This document shows, piece by piece, positions 1-8,332 of a DNA stretch of 64,000 nt. Position numbers and translations under genes: made by a program. Numbering within the stretch: position 1 is the stretch's first letter; each line of letters starts with the position of its first letter. The notes below the pieces were generated by a model, which saw nothing but the letters and a program-made list of their open reading frames with translations, did no database searches and was not told the origin of the DNA. Source of the DNA: Pelagovum sp. HNIBRBA483 (GTDB lineage: Bacteria; Pseudomonadota; Alphaproteobacteria; Rhodobacterales; Rhodobacteraceae); contig NZ_CP162412.1 of NCBI RefSeq assembly GCF_040931995.1, forward strand, positions 2,457,001-2,521,000, written 5' to 3'.

Positions 1-1090
1 TGTCCTCCCGCCCCAGCACAAATTGCAGGAACGAAAACCCGCCCATGATCACGAAGAGGAACACCGCCATCGCGCTCGCCCGCCCCAACTCGCTGTCGCG
101 GAACGCGGTCTGGTAGATGTACCGCACCAGCACTTGCGTCGTGTCATTCGGCCCGCCCTGCGTCATCAGATGCGCCTGCCCGAACACTTGGAATTGCAAG
201 ATCACCTGAAGAACGACCACCAGCGTGATCGTGCGCTTGAGGTTCGGCAGCGTGATGAACCAAAACGCCTTCGCGCCAGTCGCATTGTCGAGCGCAGCGG
301 CCTCGTAAAGGTCTTTAGAGATATCCTGTAAACCCGCGAGGAACAGGATCATCGCAATGCCAAGGCTCCACCAAATCGTCGTGATGACAATCGCCGCCAT
401 CGCAAACCGCTCATCGGTGAGCCAGACGATTGGTGAGCCGCCAAACACATCCGTGACATTGGCAATCAACCCTTGGCGTGGCGAGAACATGATCTGCCAG
501 ATCAGCGTCACCACCGTGACGGAGAGGATCTGACTCAGGAAGAAAACCGTACGATAGACCGTCATCGCCTTGGTTTCGCGGTTCAACGCCGCCGCCAGCA
601 GCAAGGCGATGACCGTGACACCCGGCACCGTCCACGCAACAAAAACCAGCGTATTGCCAACCGTCGGCCAGAACCGGCGGTCATACCAACGGCCCCCTTC
701 GCCGGGATGAAATCCGGGTAGGACAAAGAACAGGACAGACGCCATCGCCAAGGCAATGGACGTCACCCTGCTCACCCGACTCATCCGGCGAAGGAAGATC
801 GACGCACCAAGGCCAACCAGCCCCAGCAGTTGCAGCGCGGGGTTGGCGATTGCCCCCCACTCGATATTCCGGCCCCACATAACACGCTCGTAATTACGCA
901 GGCCGACGAATTCTTTCGCATCTGGATTGAATGCCACCGCCAGCAGGTTCCAATCGTGCAGCGATATCCAGACGCCACGGAAGAAGGGATAGACAAGAAA
1001 CAGCGCATAGGTCAGCAGGAACGGCAACAGCAGCACAAATGCTGCCTGCCTCTCCGTCATTCGACGCCGCGTTCTCTGTACTAGAGCCAT
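1..1090 (-). CDS. Sugar ABC transporter permease, MalF/UgpA type (3' end outside window)
   Basis: This is the first permease of a carbohydrate ABC importer in the inner membrane. The frame is open from the ATG at 1090, preceded by GGAGGAGGGGAA, to the window edge, so a few C-terminal residues are missing. Hydrophobic segments occur near residues 15-40, 80-100, 120-145, 160-180, 215-240 and 275-300 and beyond. The cytoplasmic EAA loop that contacts the ATPase is visible as EAAALDNATGAKAFWFITLP. A long periplasmic stretch before the core is typical of MalF-like subunits. It is divergent from a LacI regulator, which probably controls it. Binding protein, second permease and ATPase would lie to the left. 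Substrate cannot be read from sequence; family placement is firm. Confidence 0.93.
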   Translation of the reverse strand, partial: MALVQRTRRRMTERQAAFVLLLPFLLTYALFLVYPFFRGVWISLHDWNLLAVAFNPDAKEFVGLRNYERVMWGRNIEWGAIANPALQLLGLVGLGASIFLRRMSRVSRVTSIALAMASVLFFVLPGFHPGEGGRWYDRRFWPTVGNTLVFVAWTVPGVTVIALLLAAALNRETKAMTVYRTVFFLSQILSVTVVTLIWQIMFSPRQGLIANVTDVFGGSPIVWLTDERFAMAAIVITTIWWSLGIAMILFLAGLQDISKDLYEAAALDNATGAKAFWFITLPNLKRTITLVVVLQVILQFQVFGQAHLMTQGGPNDTTQVLVRYIYQTAFRDSELGRASAMAVFLFVIMGGFSFLQFVLGRED

Positions 1091-1130
1091 TTCCCCTCCT
1101 CCAACGACGGGCGCGAATCTCACCCAATCG

Positions 1131-1150
1131 TTGCTAAAATTTATTAGCAA
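1131..1150. promoter_or_regulatory. Palindromic LacI-type operator between permease and regulator
   Basis: TTGCTAA at 1131-1137 and TTAGCAA at 1144-1150 form an inverted repeat around six A/T bases. A further TTATTAGC half-site follows at about 1154-1161. The site lies 38 bp before the lacI-type gene and 41 bp before the permease start, where a LacI repressor would control both promoters. Unlike the textbook LacI operator, the centre is A/T rather than CG. The binding protein is inferred from position. Confidence 0.6.
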
Positions 1151-1187
1151 TATTTATTAGCGGGATGCAAGTGTGTAGTGTGTCCCC

Positions 1188-2213
1188 ATGAACGACCACA
1201 CCGACAGCCCCGCTCCGCGCGTCACGATGAAAGACATCGCCCTCAAGGCAGGCGTGTCACAATCCACCGTGTCCTTTGTCCTCAACGGGCAGGAGAACAT
1301 GCGCATCAGCGAAGAAACCCGCAAACGGGTGACAGACGCCGTGGCCGAGCTGGGCTACCGCCCACGCGGTGCGGGTCGCCCACCGAACGATACCGGCGTA
1401 CGGGTGATCGGCCTGATGTTCGACGAGATCGCCACCAGCCCCTTCGCCGCGATCTCCATCGAGGGCGTTCAGGAAGCCGCTTGGAAGGAAAACGTCATCG
1501 TCGAGGTCGTCATGACCGGCGGCAACAAGGATTACGAGGCATCTGTCCTGCGCAAATGGGCAGCAGACCGTGTCGAAGGCGTCGTCTACGGCTCGATACT
1601 CACCCGCGAAGTCACACCCTCCGACATCCTCGCCAAGCACCGTGCCGTCCTGCTCAATTGCTACGATGCGCGCGGGCTTTTCCCCTCCGTGGTGCCCGCC
1701 GAACGCCGCGGCGGTCAATCTGCAACCCAGATGTTGATCGAGACAGGCCACCGCAAAATCGCTTTCATCACCGGCGAGAACTGGATGGAAGCCTCCGATC
1801 AGCGTCTCGAAGGCTACGAACGCGCCTTGCGAAACGCCAAGATTCCGATTGATCCGAACCTGATAGTCGAAGGCAACTTCCTCCCCAGTGGCGGACGCAC
1901 CGCAACCCTGCGCCTCCTTGATGGCCCCGTGCGCCCTGATGCGATCTTCTGCGCAAACGATCTGATGGCCGTGGGTTGCTACGAGGCCCTCAAAGAACGC
2001 GGCGAAACGGTCGGCGAATCCATCGCCGTAATGGGCTATGACGATCAGGAAATCGCCCAACACCTCTCTCCGGCGCTCTCAACCGTCCTGCTGCCACATC
2101 GCGAAATGGGCAGCTGGTGCGCGCAGTTTCTCCTCGCACCCGCGGCAGAGCAAATCACCCATACACGGATGGAATGCCCCGTCGTCGTCAGGCACTCGCA
2201 TACCAACGCCTGA
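1188..2213 (+). CDS. LacI family transcriptional regulator
   Basis: This is a sugar-responsive repressor of 341 residues, the usual family length. The N-terminal helix-turn-helix starts near residue 13 (MKDIALKAGVSQSTVSFVL), followed by the hinge helix (VTDAVAELGYRPR). The rest is a periplasmic-binding-protein-like effector domain with typical landmarks (VIGLMFDEI, FITGENWMEA, AIFCANDLMAVG, VMGYDDQEIAQHLSPALSTV). It is divergent from the sugar permease and probably represses that importer through the palindrome between them. The start follows a short leader without a strong ribosome site. A downstream ATG at residue 14 would cut into the DNA-binding domain, so 1188 is preferred. Confidence 0.93.
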   Translation: MNDHTDSPAPRVTMKDIALKAGVSQSTVSFVLNGQENMRISEETRKRVTDAVAELGYRPRGAGRPPNDTGVRVIGLMFDEIATSPFAAISIEGVQEAAWKENVIVEVVMTGGNKDYEASVLRKWAADRVEGVVYGSILTREVTPSDILAKHRAVLLNCYDARGLFPSVVPAERRGGQSATQMLIETGHRKIAFITGENWMEASDQRLEGYERALRNAKIPIDPNLIVEGNFLPSGGRTATLRLLDGPVRPDAIFCANDLMAVGCYEALKERGETVGESIAVMGYDDQEIAQHLSPALSTVLLPHREMGSWCAQFLLAPAAEQITHTRMECPVVVRHSHTNA

Positions 2214-2284
2214 CACCGCCCGATCCGGCGACAAACCCTCCGCAGCGGGGCCACAGAGGCTGGCCGACCCCACGTCAAATACTA

Positions 2285-2310
2285 CCTTTGGATATATGAA
2301 GAACCAAAGG
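2285..2310 (+). promoter_or_regulatory. RNA hairpin that masks a strong Shine-Dalgarno sequence
   Basis: CCTTTGG at 2285-2291 pairs with CCAAAGG at 2304-2310, and the pairing can extend imperfectly outward (ATAC/GTAT). The right arm contains most of the ribosome-binding sequence AAAGGAGG (2306-2313). Translation of whatever starts at 2323 would be blocked while the hairpin is closed. This suggests a thermosensor, a riboswitch-like switch or a protein-binding leader. There is no T-run after it, so it is not a simple terminator. The structure is seen in the sequence; the regulatory role is inference. Confidence 0.4.
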
Positions 2311-2322
2311 AGGTATATTTTC

Positions 2323-2376
2323 GTGGATTTGTTCCAGAATTTCCATAAGGTTAATGAGCAATTCGGACCCCAATAA
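2323..2376 (+). CDS. Possible 17-residue leader peptide
   Basis: A GTG codon sits 9 bases after the strong AAAGGAGG and opens a frame of 17 codons (starts MDLFQNFHK) ending in TAA. After one more codon comes an in-frame TAG and then the ATG of the oxidase gene at 2383. The peptide could be a translated leader coupled to the downstream gene, or a remnant of an older N-terminus cut off by the two stops. An ATG at 2296 in the same frame gives a 26-residue alternative. I do not recognise the peptide. Confidence 0.25.
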   Translation: MDLFQNFHKVNEQFGPQ

Positions 2377-2382
2377 TTCTAG

Positions 2383-3942
2383 ATGCCCAAGACCCCAATT
2401 TCAGCCCACGGTGAGAAGAACCAAATCGAACTCGATGTCAGCATAGATGGTCGCACCGAAAAAATCGCTTGCGATACGCTGGTCATCGCGTGCGAACCGC
2501 GCAACCTGCGCACCAAGATCTCCTATTCCGATGATGAGGTCGCGCTCCTGAGTAGCCTCCATAACTTCACCTTCCACACGTCACTTCTGAAGGTGAAGGT
2601 CAAAGACAGGCAGATGAAGCATGGCGTAATTTTCGCGGCCGAACCGCTGTCCAAAATGCGCGGTCACATCTACGGCTTCCGCAACGAAACGGCAAAGTCC
2701 CTCGGCTTGGATTTCGCCAATTCCGTCGAGTATAACTGGGTCACAGTCTACCAGCTTTTCGGAGAAACAACGACACCTCCAACCGAGGATGACTTCCGTA
2801 AGCTGCTCGCAGAAGAGATCGCGCAGCTCAGCTGGTGGCCCTTCGAGCGCAGCTGCGATGGCCTCCAAGAGACGGTCCTGACCCCGTATTTCGACCATTT
2901 CCACGGCGATCAACTGGTGAACCAAAACCCTTGGAACTGGCACAAGATTCAAGGCGATAACAACACGATCTACGTCCACGCCGCGACCTGCTTCGAGTCC
3001 GTCGTCCACTGTTGGTATTACATCAACTGGCTCTTCGAAGGGCATGATGGCGGGCGCGCCATCTTCCCCGAGGACAAATCAACGTCCATCGTCATCCTTG
3101 GCGCCGGTCCTAGCGGCCTGCTCACGGCAGAAGCGCTCAAGCACCGCCATTACACAAATGTCAGGGTGCTCGAAAACACCAACCGCATCGGTGGCAAAAC
3201 CCACACCGTGCCGGTCAAGCAGTACGGCAACTTGGGTAAAGCAACCACGCTCTATTGCGAATTGGGCACCTGCTACCTCTCTCCCCATTACGATAAATTC
3301 GTCAAAAAGATGCACCATTATCTGGATGGCAACACCCAGATCGGCTTCGGCGGTGAAGACGGCACCTTCCGTGGCATCCTGACCGAAGGTCAGTTCAGCG
3401 AGCATTTCCGTAAGACCTACGACCCCCCAAAGATGATGCCCTTCCCCAAATATGTCCTCTACAAAGCGGCCGACTGGCTGAATGTCAGCCCGAGCCACAC
3501 AACGGTCATCGAAGACGCAATCAAAGCCGCAGCCGTGAATTACGAGCGCCTTTACTGGGAGTACTTTGACGAGGCATGGTTTAGTGGCCCGCACTACCCA
3601 ATGCCCGCAGAACCGCCAGCCGATTTCCTGCGTGACTACGGCCACAAGTCCTTCGAGCAGTTCCTTATCGAAAACCACATGGGCGTTCTTCTGGGGATCA
3701 TGCAATACGCCTACTCGGTTCAGGGCTATGGCACATTGAACGACATCCCCGCCTATTACGGTCTGTTGTGGATCACACCCGATATCATTGCCAAAGCGCA
3801 GGCTGGCGACGGGAAAACCACGCTGATCACCGCATGGTCGCGCGGCTGGGGCGATCTGTGGGAGCAGATGAGCGCCCATCTGGATATCACGCTGAACGCC
3901 GAGACGACGCACATTAGAAGGCATGCGCATGGACAAGCGTGA
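2383..3942 (+). CDS. FAD-dependent amine-oxidase-like protein with circularly permuted halves
   Basis: The 519-residue product carries both halves of a flavin amine oxidase in reversed order. Residues about 10-218 match the C-terminal half: the strand IELDVSIDG, the IACDTLVIACEP step, and the closing FAD-contact segment NTIYVHAATCFESV near 194-207. Residues about 234-513 match the N-terminal half: the Rossmann motif GAGPSG at 240-245, Glu264, RIGGKTHT at 268-275, and an end at LNAETTHIRR (504-513), exactly where the first half would continue. The parts sum to about one normal protein. A short linker (GHDGGRAIFPEDK) joins the old C- and N-termini. The substrate is unknown. The 3' end overlaps the next gene by 14 bases. 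It may be active, or it may be a rearrangement relic, although a 1.56-kb open frame argues for retention. Confidence 0.75.
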   Translation: MPKTPISAHGEKNQIELDVSIDGRTEKIACDTLVIACEPRNLRTKISYSDDEVALLSSLHNFTFHTSLLKVKVKDRQMKHGVIFAAEPLSKMRGHIYGFRNETAKSLGLDFANSVEYNWVTVYQLFGETTTPPTEDDFRKLLAEEIAQLSWWPFERSCDGLQETVLTPYFDHFHGDQLVNQNPWNWHKIQGDNNTIYVHAATCFESVVHCWYYINWLFEGHDGGRAIFPEDKSTSIVILGAGPSGLLTAEALKHRHYTNVRVLENTNRIGGKTHTVPVKQYGNLGKATTLYCELGTCYLSPHYDKFVKKMHHYLDGNTQIGFGGEDGTFRGILTEGQFSEHFRKTYDPPKMMPFPKYVLYKAADWLNVSPSHTTVIEDAIKAAAVNYERLYWEYFDEAWFSGPHYPMPAEPPADFLRDYGHKSFEQFLIENHMGVLLGIMQYAYSVQGYGTLNDIPAYYGLLWITPDIIAKAQAGDGKTTLITAWSRGWGDLWEQMSAHLDITLNAETTHIRRHAHGQA

Positions 3943-5701
3943 AACCATCATCGTCGCCGCCGATATCGTGGGCTACTCGCGCCTCGTCGCGCAAAGCGAG
4001 GAAAGCACCATCATGCGGATGCGCGCCCTCTATGACGAGGTAATCTCTCCGGCGATTACCTCTGCAGGTGGCCGCGTGATCAAGAACCTTGGCGATGGAC
4101 TTCTTGTGGAGGCCAATTCAGCCGCAGCCGCGCTTGCAGCCTCGCGCCAAATTCAGGAGAACGTGACCAAGGCCCAAGAAACCATCCCCAGCGACGAGCG
4201 GATCAGATACCGCATCGGGATCAACGCAGGCAGCGCTTATTTCACGGAGGACGATGTCTTTGGCGATGTCATCAACATCGCCGCGCGCCTCGAAAGCCTC
4301 GCCAGACCGGGAGAAATTTGCGTCTCGCAAGCCGTCTACGCCCAGTTGAGCGACGATCAAACCACCCCGCTGCTTCCTCTCGGTCCACAATTTGTCCGCA
4401 ATATTCCGGTGCCGGTCGAGGCATGGCGCCTCCCCAGTCCCGAAAAAGACGCCGCCGCGCCCGAACAAACCGGCAGCCACACAGCGCCAACGATTGCGGT
4501 TCTCCCATTCGAGGCGTCCTTTACGAACGAAGATCTTCGGTTCTTGGGCGACGGGCTGGCGGAGGAGCTGACAACCCAGCTCTCGCGCTTCCGCTTTCTG
4601 TTTGTCATCGCCCGCAACTCGGCCTTCACCTTCCGCGATCGGCAGAACGACCTTCAATCCGTCGCCCGCGAGCTTGGCGTTTCCTATCTGGTCACGGGCC
4701 GCGTGCGCACCGCAGGATCTCGGGTCAGGGTGCATGTGGATCTTATCGACGGCAAAACCGGTGCGCAGGTCTGGGCAGACAGGCTGGACAGCGAGATCGA
4801 GGATTTATTTGAACTGCAAGACGAGCTGACGCGGGCAACCCTCAGCAATGTCGTTCCCGAGTTGGGCGCAAACGAGCGGGCATTATCCCTGAAAAAGCCA
4901 ACCGAAAGCCTTAACGCTTGGGGCCTCTGCCAGCGCGGTATGTCCGAACAATTCAAATACACCGACCAAGGCGTCACCGACGCTTTCAAACTGTTTACTG
5001 AGGCCATCGAAGCCGACCCGAAATTTGCCCTCCCCTATGCCCTTCTGGCGCGGTGGCATGTCGCCCAAGTCACCACGGGGCGTAGCGAAAATATTCCACT
5101 CGAAATCCAGAAAGGCTACGCCCGCGCAACCGAGGCGTTGCAGCTCGACGACCGGCTTGAAGACGCCCACGCAGCCCTCGGCGCGATCCTCGGCATCATG
5201 GGGCAGGATGTCGAGGCGTTGAAATCTCTCGATCGCGCCGAAGCGCTCAACGGTTACAGCCCCTATGTGTTCTATACGCGCACCTATGTGCATCTCTTTC
5301 AGGCGCAAATTGACTGCGCCGCGATGGAAAAGGCCGCCCTCGGGGCGATCCGCGTCAGCCCAAAAGACCCCATCGCTTGGGCGCAATATTTCATGCTCGG
5401 CACAGCCCGCTGGAACTATGATCTCCGCAATCCCGCCGATGGCACACAAGACGCGCTAGATCAGGCGTGTAGCTACTCGAACTGCGAGTTCTTCGTCTAC
5501 ATGATCGCAGCCAAATTCCATGTCCGTTTCGGTGACATTACCGTCGCGCGCCATTATCTCGAACGCGCTCTGGCAAAGAAGAAAGACCTCAGCCTCAAAA
5601 TGTGGCGTACTTTCTTCCCCTTCCGCGCATGGCCCGCAATGATCGCGGAGACAGAACCCGAGCTTGAAACACTCGTCAGCTTCAGTCTGCCGCGCGAATA
5701 G
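3929..5701 (+). CDS. Class III adenylate cyclase with TolB-like and TPR regions
   Basis: The N-terminal catalytic domain (residues 1-165) should make cAMP from ATP. Metal-binding Asp12 (ADIVGYSRL) and Asp56 (NLGDG), adenine-selecting Asp113 and transition-state residues Asn116 and Arg120 (DVINIAAR) are all present. A linker leads to a TolB-like N-terminal module at about 188-305 (IAVLPF, FLGDGLAEEL, YLVTGRVR, VWADR). Helical TPR-type repeats follow to residue 590. This layout is common in rhizobial and roseobacter cyclases. The ATG at 3929 has AGAAGG 7 bases upstream and is preferred over 3923. The gene overlaps the permuted oxidase, which suggests co-transcription. No transmembrane segment is evident, so it is probably cytoplasmic. 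Confidence 0.88.
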   Translation: MDKRETIIVAADIVGYSRLVAQSEESTIMRMRALYDEVISPAITSAGGRVIKNLGDGLLVEANSAAAALAASRQIQENVTKAQETIPSDERIRYRIGINAGSAYFTEDDVFGDVINIAARLESLARPGEICVSQAVYAQLSDDQTTPLLPLGPQFVRNIPVPVEAWRLPSPEKDAAAPEQTGSHTAPTIAVLPFEASFTNEDLRFLGDGLAEELTTQLSRFRFLFVIARNSAFTFRDRQNDLQSVARELGVSYLVTGRVRTAGSRVRVHVDLIDGKTGAQVWADRLDSEIEDLFELQDELTRATLSNVVPELGANERALSLKKPTESLNAWGLCQRGMSEQFKYTDQGVTDAFKLFTEAIEADPKFALPYALLARWHVAQVTTGRSENIPLEIQKGYARATEALQLDDRLEDAHAALGAILGIMGQDVEALKSLDRAEALNGYSPYVFYTRTYVHLFQAQIDCAAMEKAALGAIRVSPKDPIAWAQYFMLGTARWNYDLRNPADGTQDALDQACSYSNCEFFVYMIAAKFHVRFGDITVARHYLERALAKKKDLSLKMWRTFFPFRAWPAMIAETEPELETLVSFSLPRE

Positions 5702-5727
5702 CTGGGCCTTTCGCCCTGTGCGGCCGG

Positions 5728-6612
5728 TCACCCCTCACGCATCGGCGCGGAGCGCTCGATGATCCAGTTCAGAAACATCTGCGACCCGTAGCTGATCGGC
5801 CCCTCGGCGCAGGTCACATAAATCGCCTGATCCGTCCGCTTATCGAGCGGTAACGACCTTACAAGCCGCCCGTCCGCCAGATAAGGCGCCGCAAAAAAAC
5901 CTGACATCAGCGCATGCCCCATGCCATGAGCCGCCAGTTCCAACGCCGCAATACTCTGATCCACCGTCAGCGCAGGCGTACGCGCAGGCGGCTGCACCTT
6001 CTCTTGGCGGAAAAACTGCTGCCAGTTATCCGCCACGCCAATCACCTCGATCAACGGCGCATCTTGCAGTGCTTCCAGCGAGTTCCCTTCGGGTCGCAAA
6101 TCCGGGTGGCACACCGGAATGACCGGATCACGACAGAGCAACACAGCCCGCTGCCCCGCCCACTCCCCATTGCCAAAGCGGATCTCGATATCCAACTGGG
6201 TCGATTGAATGGCGCTGGCCCATGTCCCCATATGCAGCTGGATATTCACCTCCGGATGGTGCGCACGGAAATCGGGCAGCTGTTTCAGCAGCCACACCTG
6301 CGCAAATGTCGGCAAACAGCGGATGCGCACCGGCCGCGTATCCTTCGCGCCAAATGTATTTTGCGTACCAAGCCGCAGCGTCTCGAACGCCTTGATGACC
6401 CACGGCAGATACAATTCTCCCATTGTGGTCAGTTCCATCGGCCGCTTCTTGCGGGAAAACAACTCATACCCCAGATGCTCTTCAAGCGATCTGAGCTGAT
6501 GGCTCACAGCGGCAGGTGTCAGCCCCAACTCGCCACCCGCGCTGGAGAAGTTGCCCGTCCGCGCCGCCGCTTCAAAAGCCCGCAGCCATGGCAAAGGGGG
6601 GAAGTCACTCAT
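5728..6612 (-). CDS. LysR family regulator, GcvA-like
   Basis: This 294-residue regulator has a winged helix-turn-helix at the N-terminus (LPWLRAFEAAARTGNFSSAG, then LGLTPAAVSHQLRSLE). Its effector-binding domain has the GcvA-group pattern IRCLPTFAQVWLLKQLPDFR and the LELAAHGMGHALM segment. It is divergent from the GMC oxidoreductase/enolase-family/aldehyde dehydrogenase operon and is the obvious candidate to activate it. The 109-base gap is A/T-rich and holds several short inverted elements but no single clear T-N11-A box. It ends convergent with the cyclase, 26 bases apart. Confidence 0.92.
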   Translation of the reverse strand: MSDFPPLPWLRAFEAAARTGNFSSAGGELGLTPAAVSHQLRSLEEHLGYELFSRKKRPMELTTMGELYLPWVIKAFETLRLGTQNTFGAKDTRPVRIRCLPTFAQVWLLKQLPDFRAHHPEVNIQLHMGTWASAIQSTQLDIEIRFGNGEWAGQRAVLLCRDPVIPVCHPDLRPEGNSLEALQDAPLIEVIGVADNWQQFFRQEKVQPPARTPALTVDQSIAALELAAHGMGHALMSGFFAAPYLADGRLVRSLPLDKRTDQAIYVTCAEGPISYGSQMFLNWIIERSAPMREG

Positions 6613-6721
6613 ATCGCTGCCTCACATTTCAAATTTTTCCACACTTATATCAAAAAATTATTTTCTTAAGGAATGCCAGTTCTTCGTGGCAAAAACGCCA
6701 CCAGAGGCTGATGAGGACAGC

Positions 6722-8332
6722 ATGGAACACTTCGATTACATCATCGTCGGCGCAGGGTCCGCAGGCTGCGTTCTGGCCGAAAGGCTCAGCGCTTCGGGCC
6801 GCCATAAAGTGCTCGTTCTCGAAGCAGGCGGCCCCGGTCGCTCGCCGTGGATCAGCCTGCCGTTGGGCTACGGCAAGTCCTTCTACGACCCAAAGGTCAA
6901 CTGGCAGTACGAGACAGAACCCGAAGAAACACTGGCTGGTCGCCGCAGCTACTGGCCGCGCGGCAAGGTCGTTGGCGGCTCCGGCGCGATCAATGCAATG
7001 GTCTATGCGCGCGGGCTTCCAAATGATTTTGAGGATTGGGAAGCAGCAGGCGCCACCGGCTGGGGCTGGGAAACCGTCCGCCAAACCTATGAGGCCATCG
7101 AAACCCGTGTCGCCGCAGACGGAACGCGCAGCGGCTCCGGCCCCCTCCATGTGCAGGACGTCTCCGATCAAATCCACCGCGCCAACCGCCATTTCTTCGC
7201 AGCAACGGCGGAACTTGGCCTGCCCCGCACCGATGACATCAACGGTCCAAACAACGAAGGCGCAGCCGTCTACCAGATCAACACCAGCGGCGGTCGCCGG
7301 ATGCATTCGGCGCGCGCGTTTCTAAAACCCGCCCTCAAGCGCCCCAATGTCACGCTGATAACCGGCGTGCTGGTCGAACGCATCGTTTTTGAGGGCACCC
7401 GCGCGGTCGCCGTGCAGGCCACCAAAGGCGGGCGCAGCATGACGCTAAAGGCTGGCCGCGAGATCATCCTCTCCGCAGGCTCCGTCACCTCGCCACGCCT
7501 GTTGCAGCTGTCCGGGATCGGCCCCGCAAACCTGCTCAAGTCTCACGGCATCATGCCGCTGCTGGATGCCCCGCAGGTTGGCGGCAACCTGCAAGACCAC
7601 CTTGGCATCAACTATTATTTCCGCGCCACCGAACCCACGCTGAACAACGTCCTGCGCCCGTTCACCGGCAAACTGCGCGTGGCGCTGCAATACGCCCTCA
7701 CGCGGCGCGGCCCGCTGGCCCTTTCGGTCAACCAATGCGGCGGCTATTTCCGCTCCGATCCAAGCCTGCCCCACCCCGACCAGCAGCTCTATTTCAACCC
7801 CGTAACCTATACCACGTCGCCGGATGGCAAGCGCACCGTGGTGCAGCCCGATGCCTTCGCTGGTTTCATCATCAGCTTCCAGCCTTCCCGCCCCACCAGC
7901 CGTGGCCGCATCGACATCAGCAGCGCCGATCCGTCCGCAGCGCCCAGCATCCGCCCGAATTCACTCGCCACCGAGGAAGACCGCGCGCAGGTGATCGCAG
8001 GCGGCCGCCTTTGCCAGCGCTACATGGCGACCGCCGCGCTGCAAGGCTTGGCGGATGGCCCCGTCGGCCCCGATCTCCGGCAGATGGATGACGCCACCAT
8101 CCTCGAGGATTTCCGCGAGCGCTGCGGCACCGTCTACCACCCGATCGGCACCTGCCGCATGGGGTCTGACGCGCATCAATCTGTCGTTGATCCACAGCTG
8201 CGAGTGCATGGCATCCACGGCCTTCGCGTCATAGATGCGTCCGTCTTCCCCAATCTCACCTCGGCCAACACCAACGCGCCGACCATGATGTTGGCGCACC
8301 GCGCCGCCGACCTGATACTGGAGGCCCAATGA
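6722..8332 (+). CDS. GMC family FAD oxidoreductase (choline-dehydrogenase-like)
   Basis: This flavoenzyme should oxidise an alcohol to an aldehyde. It opens with the FAD dinucleotide motif DYIIVGAGSAGCVLAERL and has both GMC signatures: PRGKVVGGSGAINAMVYARG near residue 90 and the AGSVTSPRLLQLSGIG region. The C-terminal active-site segment is VYHPIGTCRMG (catalytic His) with Asn in NTNAPTMM. The 536-residue length fits the family. The start at 6722 has GAGGA just upstream. An in-frame upward extension lacks the family sequence and overlaps the divergent LysR start. The stop overlaps the next ATG (ATGA), so it is co-translated with an enolase-family enzyme and an aldehyde dehydrogenase. Choline itself is unlikely because no betB/betI partner is present. 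Confidence 0.9.
   Translation: MEHFDYIIVGAGSAGCVLAERLSASGRHKVLVLEAGGPGRSPWISLPLGYGKSFYDPKVNWQYETEPEETLAGRRSYWPRGKVVGGSGAINAMVYARGLPNDFEDWEAAGATGWGWETVRQTYEAIETRVAADGTRSGSGPLHVQDVSDQIHRANRHFFAATAELGLPRTDDINGPNNEGAAVYQINTSGGRRMHSARAFLKPALKRPNVTLITGVLVERIVFEGTRAVAVQATKGGRSMTLKAGREIILSAGSVTSPRLLQLSGIGPANLLKSHGIMPLLDAPQVGGNLQDHLGINYYFRATEPTLNNVLRPFTGKLRVALQYALTRRGPLALSVNQCGGYFRSDPSLPHPDQQLYFNPVTYTTSPDGKRTVVQPDAFAGFIISFQPSRPTSRGRIDISSADPSAAPSIRPNSLATEEDRAQVIAGGRLCQRYMATAALQGLADGPVGPDLRQMDDATILEDFRERCGTVYHPIGTCRMGSDAHQSVVDPQLRVHGIHGLRVIDASVFPNLTSANTNAPTMMLAHRAADLILEAQ

Noticed and set aside
2038-2376. Frame running from the end of the LacI gene through the leader into the oxidase frame
   Set aside because: It overlaps the LacI gene out of frame and is closed by TAA and TAG before 2383; only the short GTG frame after the strong ribosome site is kept as a possibility.
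6551-6721. N-terminal extension of the GMC oxidoreductase
   Set aside because: It overlaps the divergent LysR start and has no family sequence; the ATG at 6722 begins the FAD motif directly.
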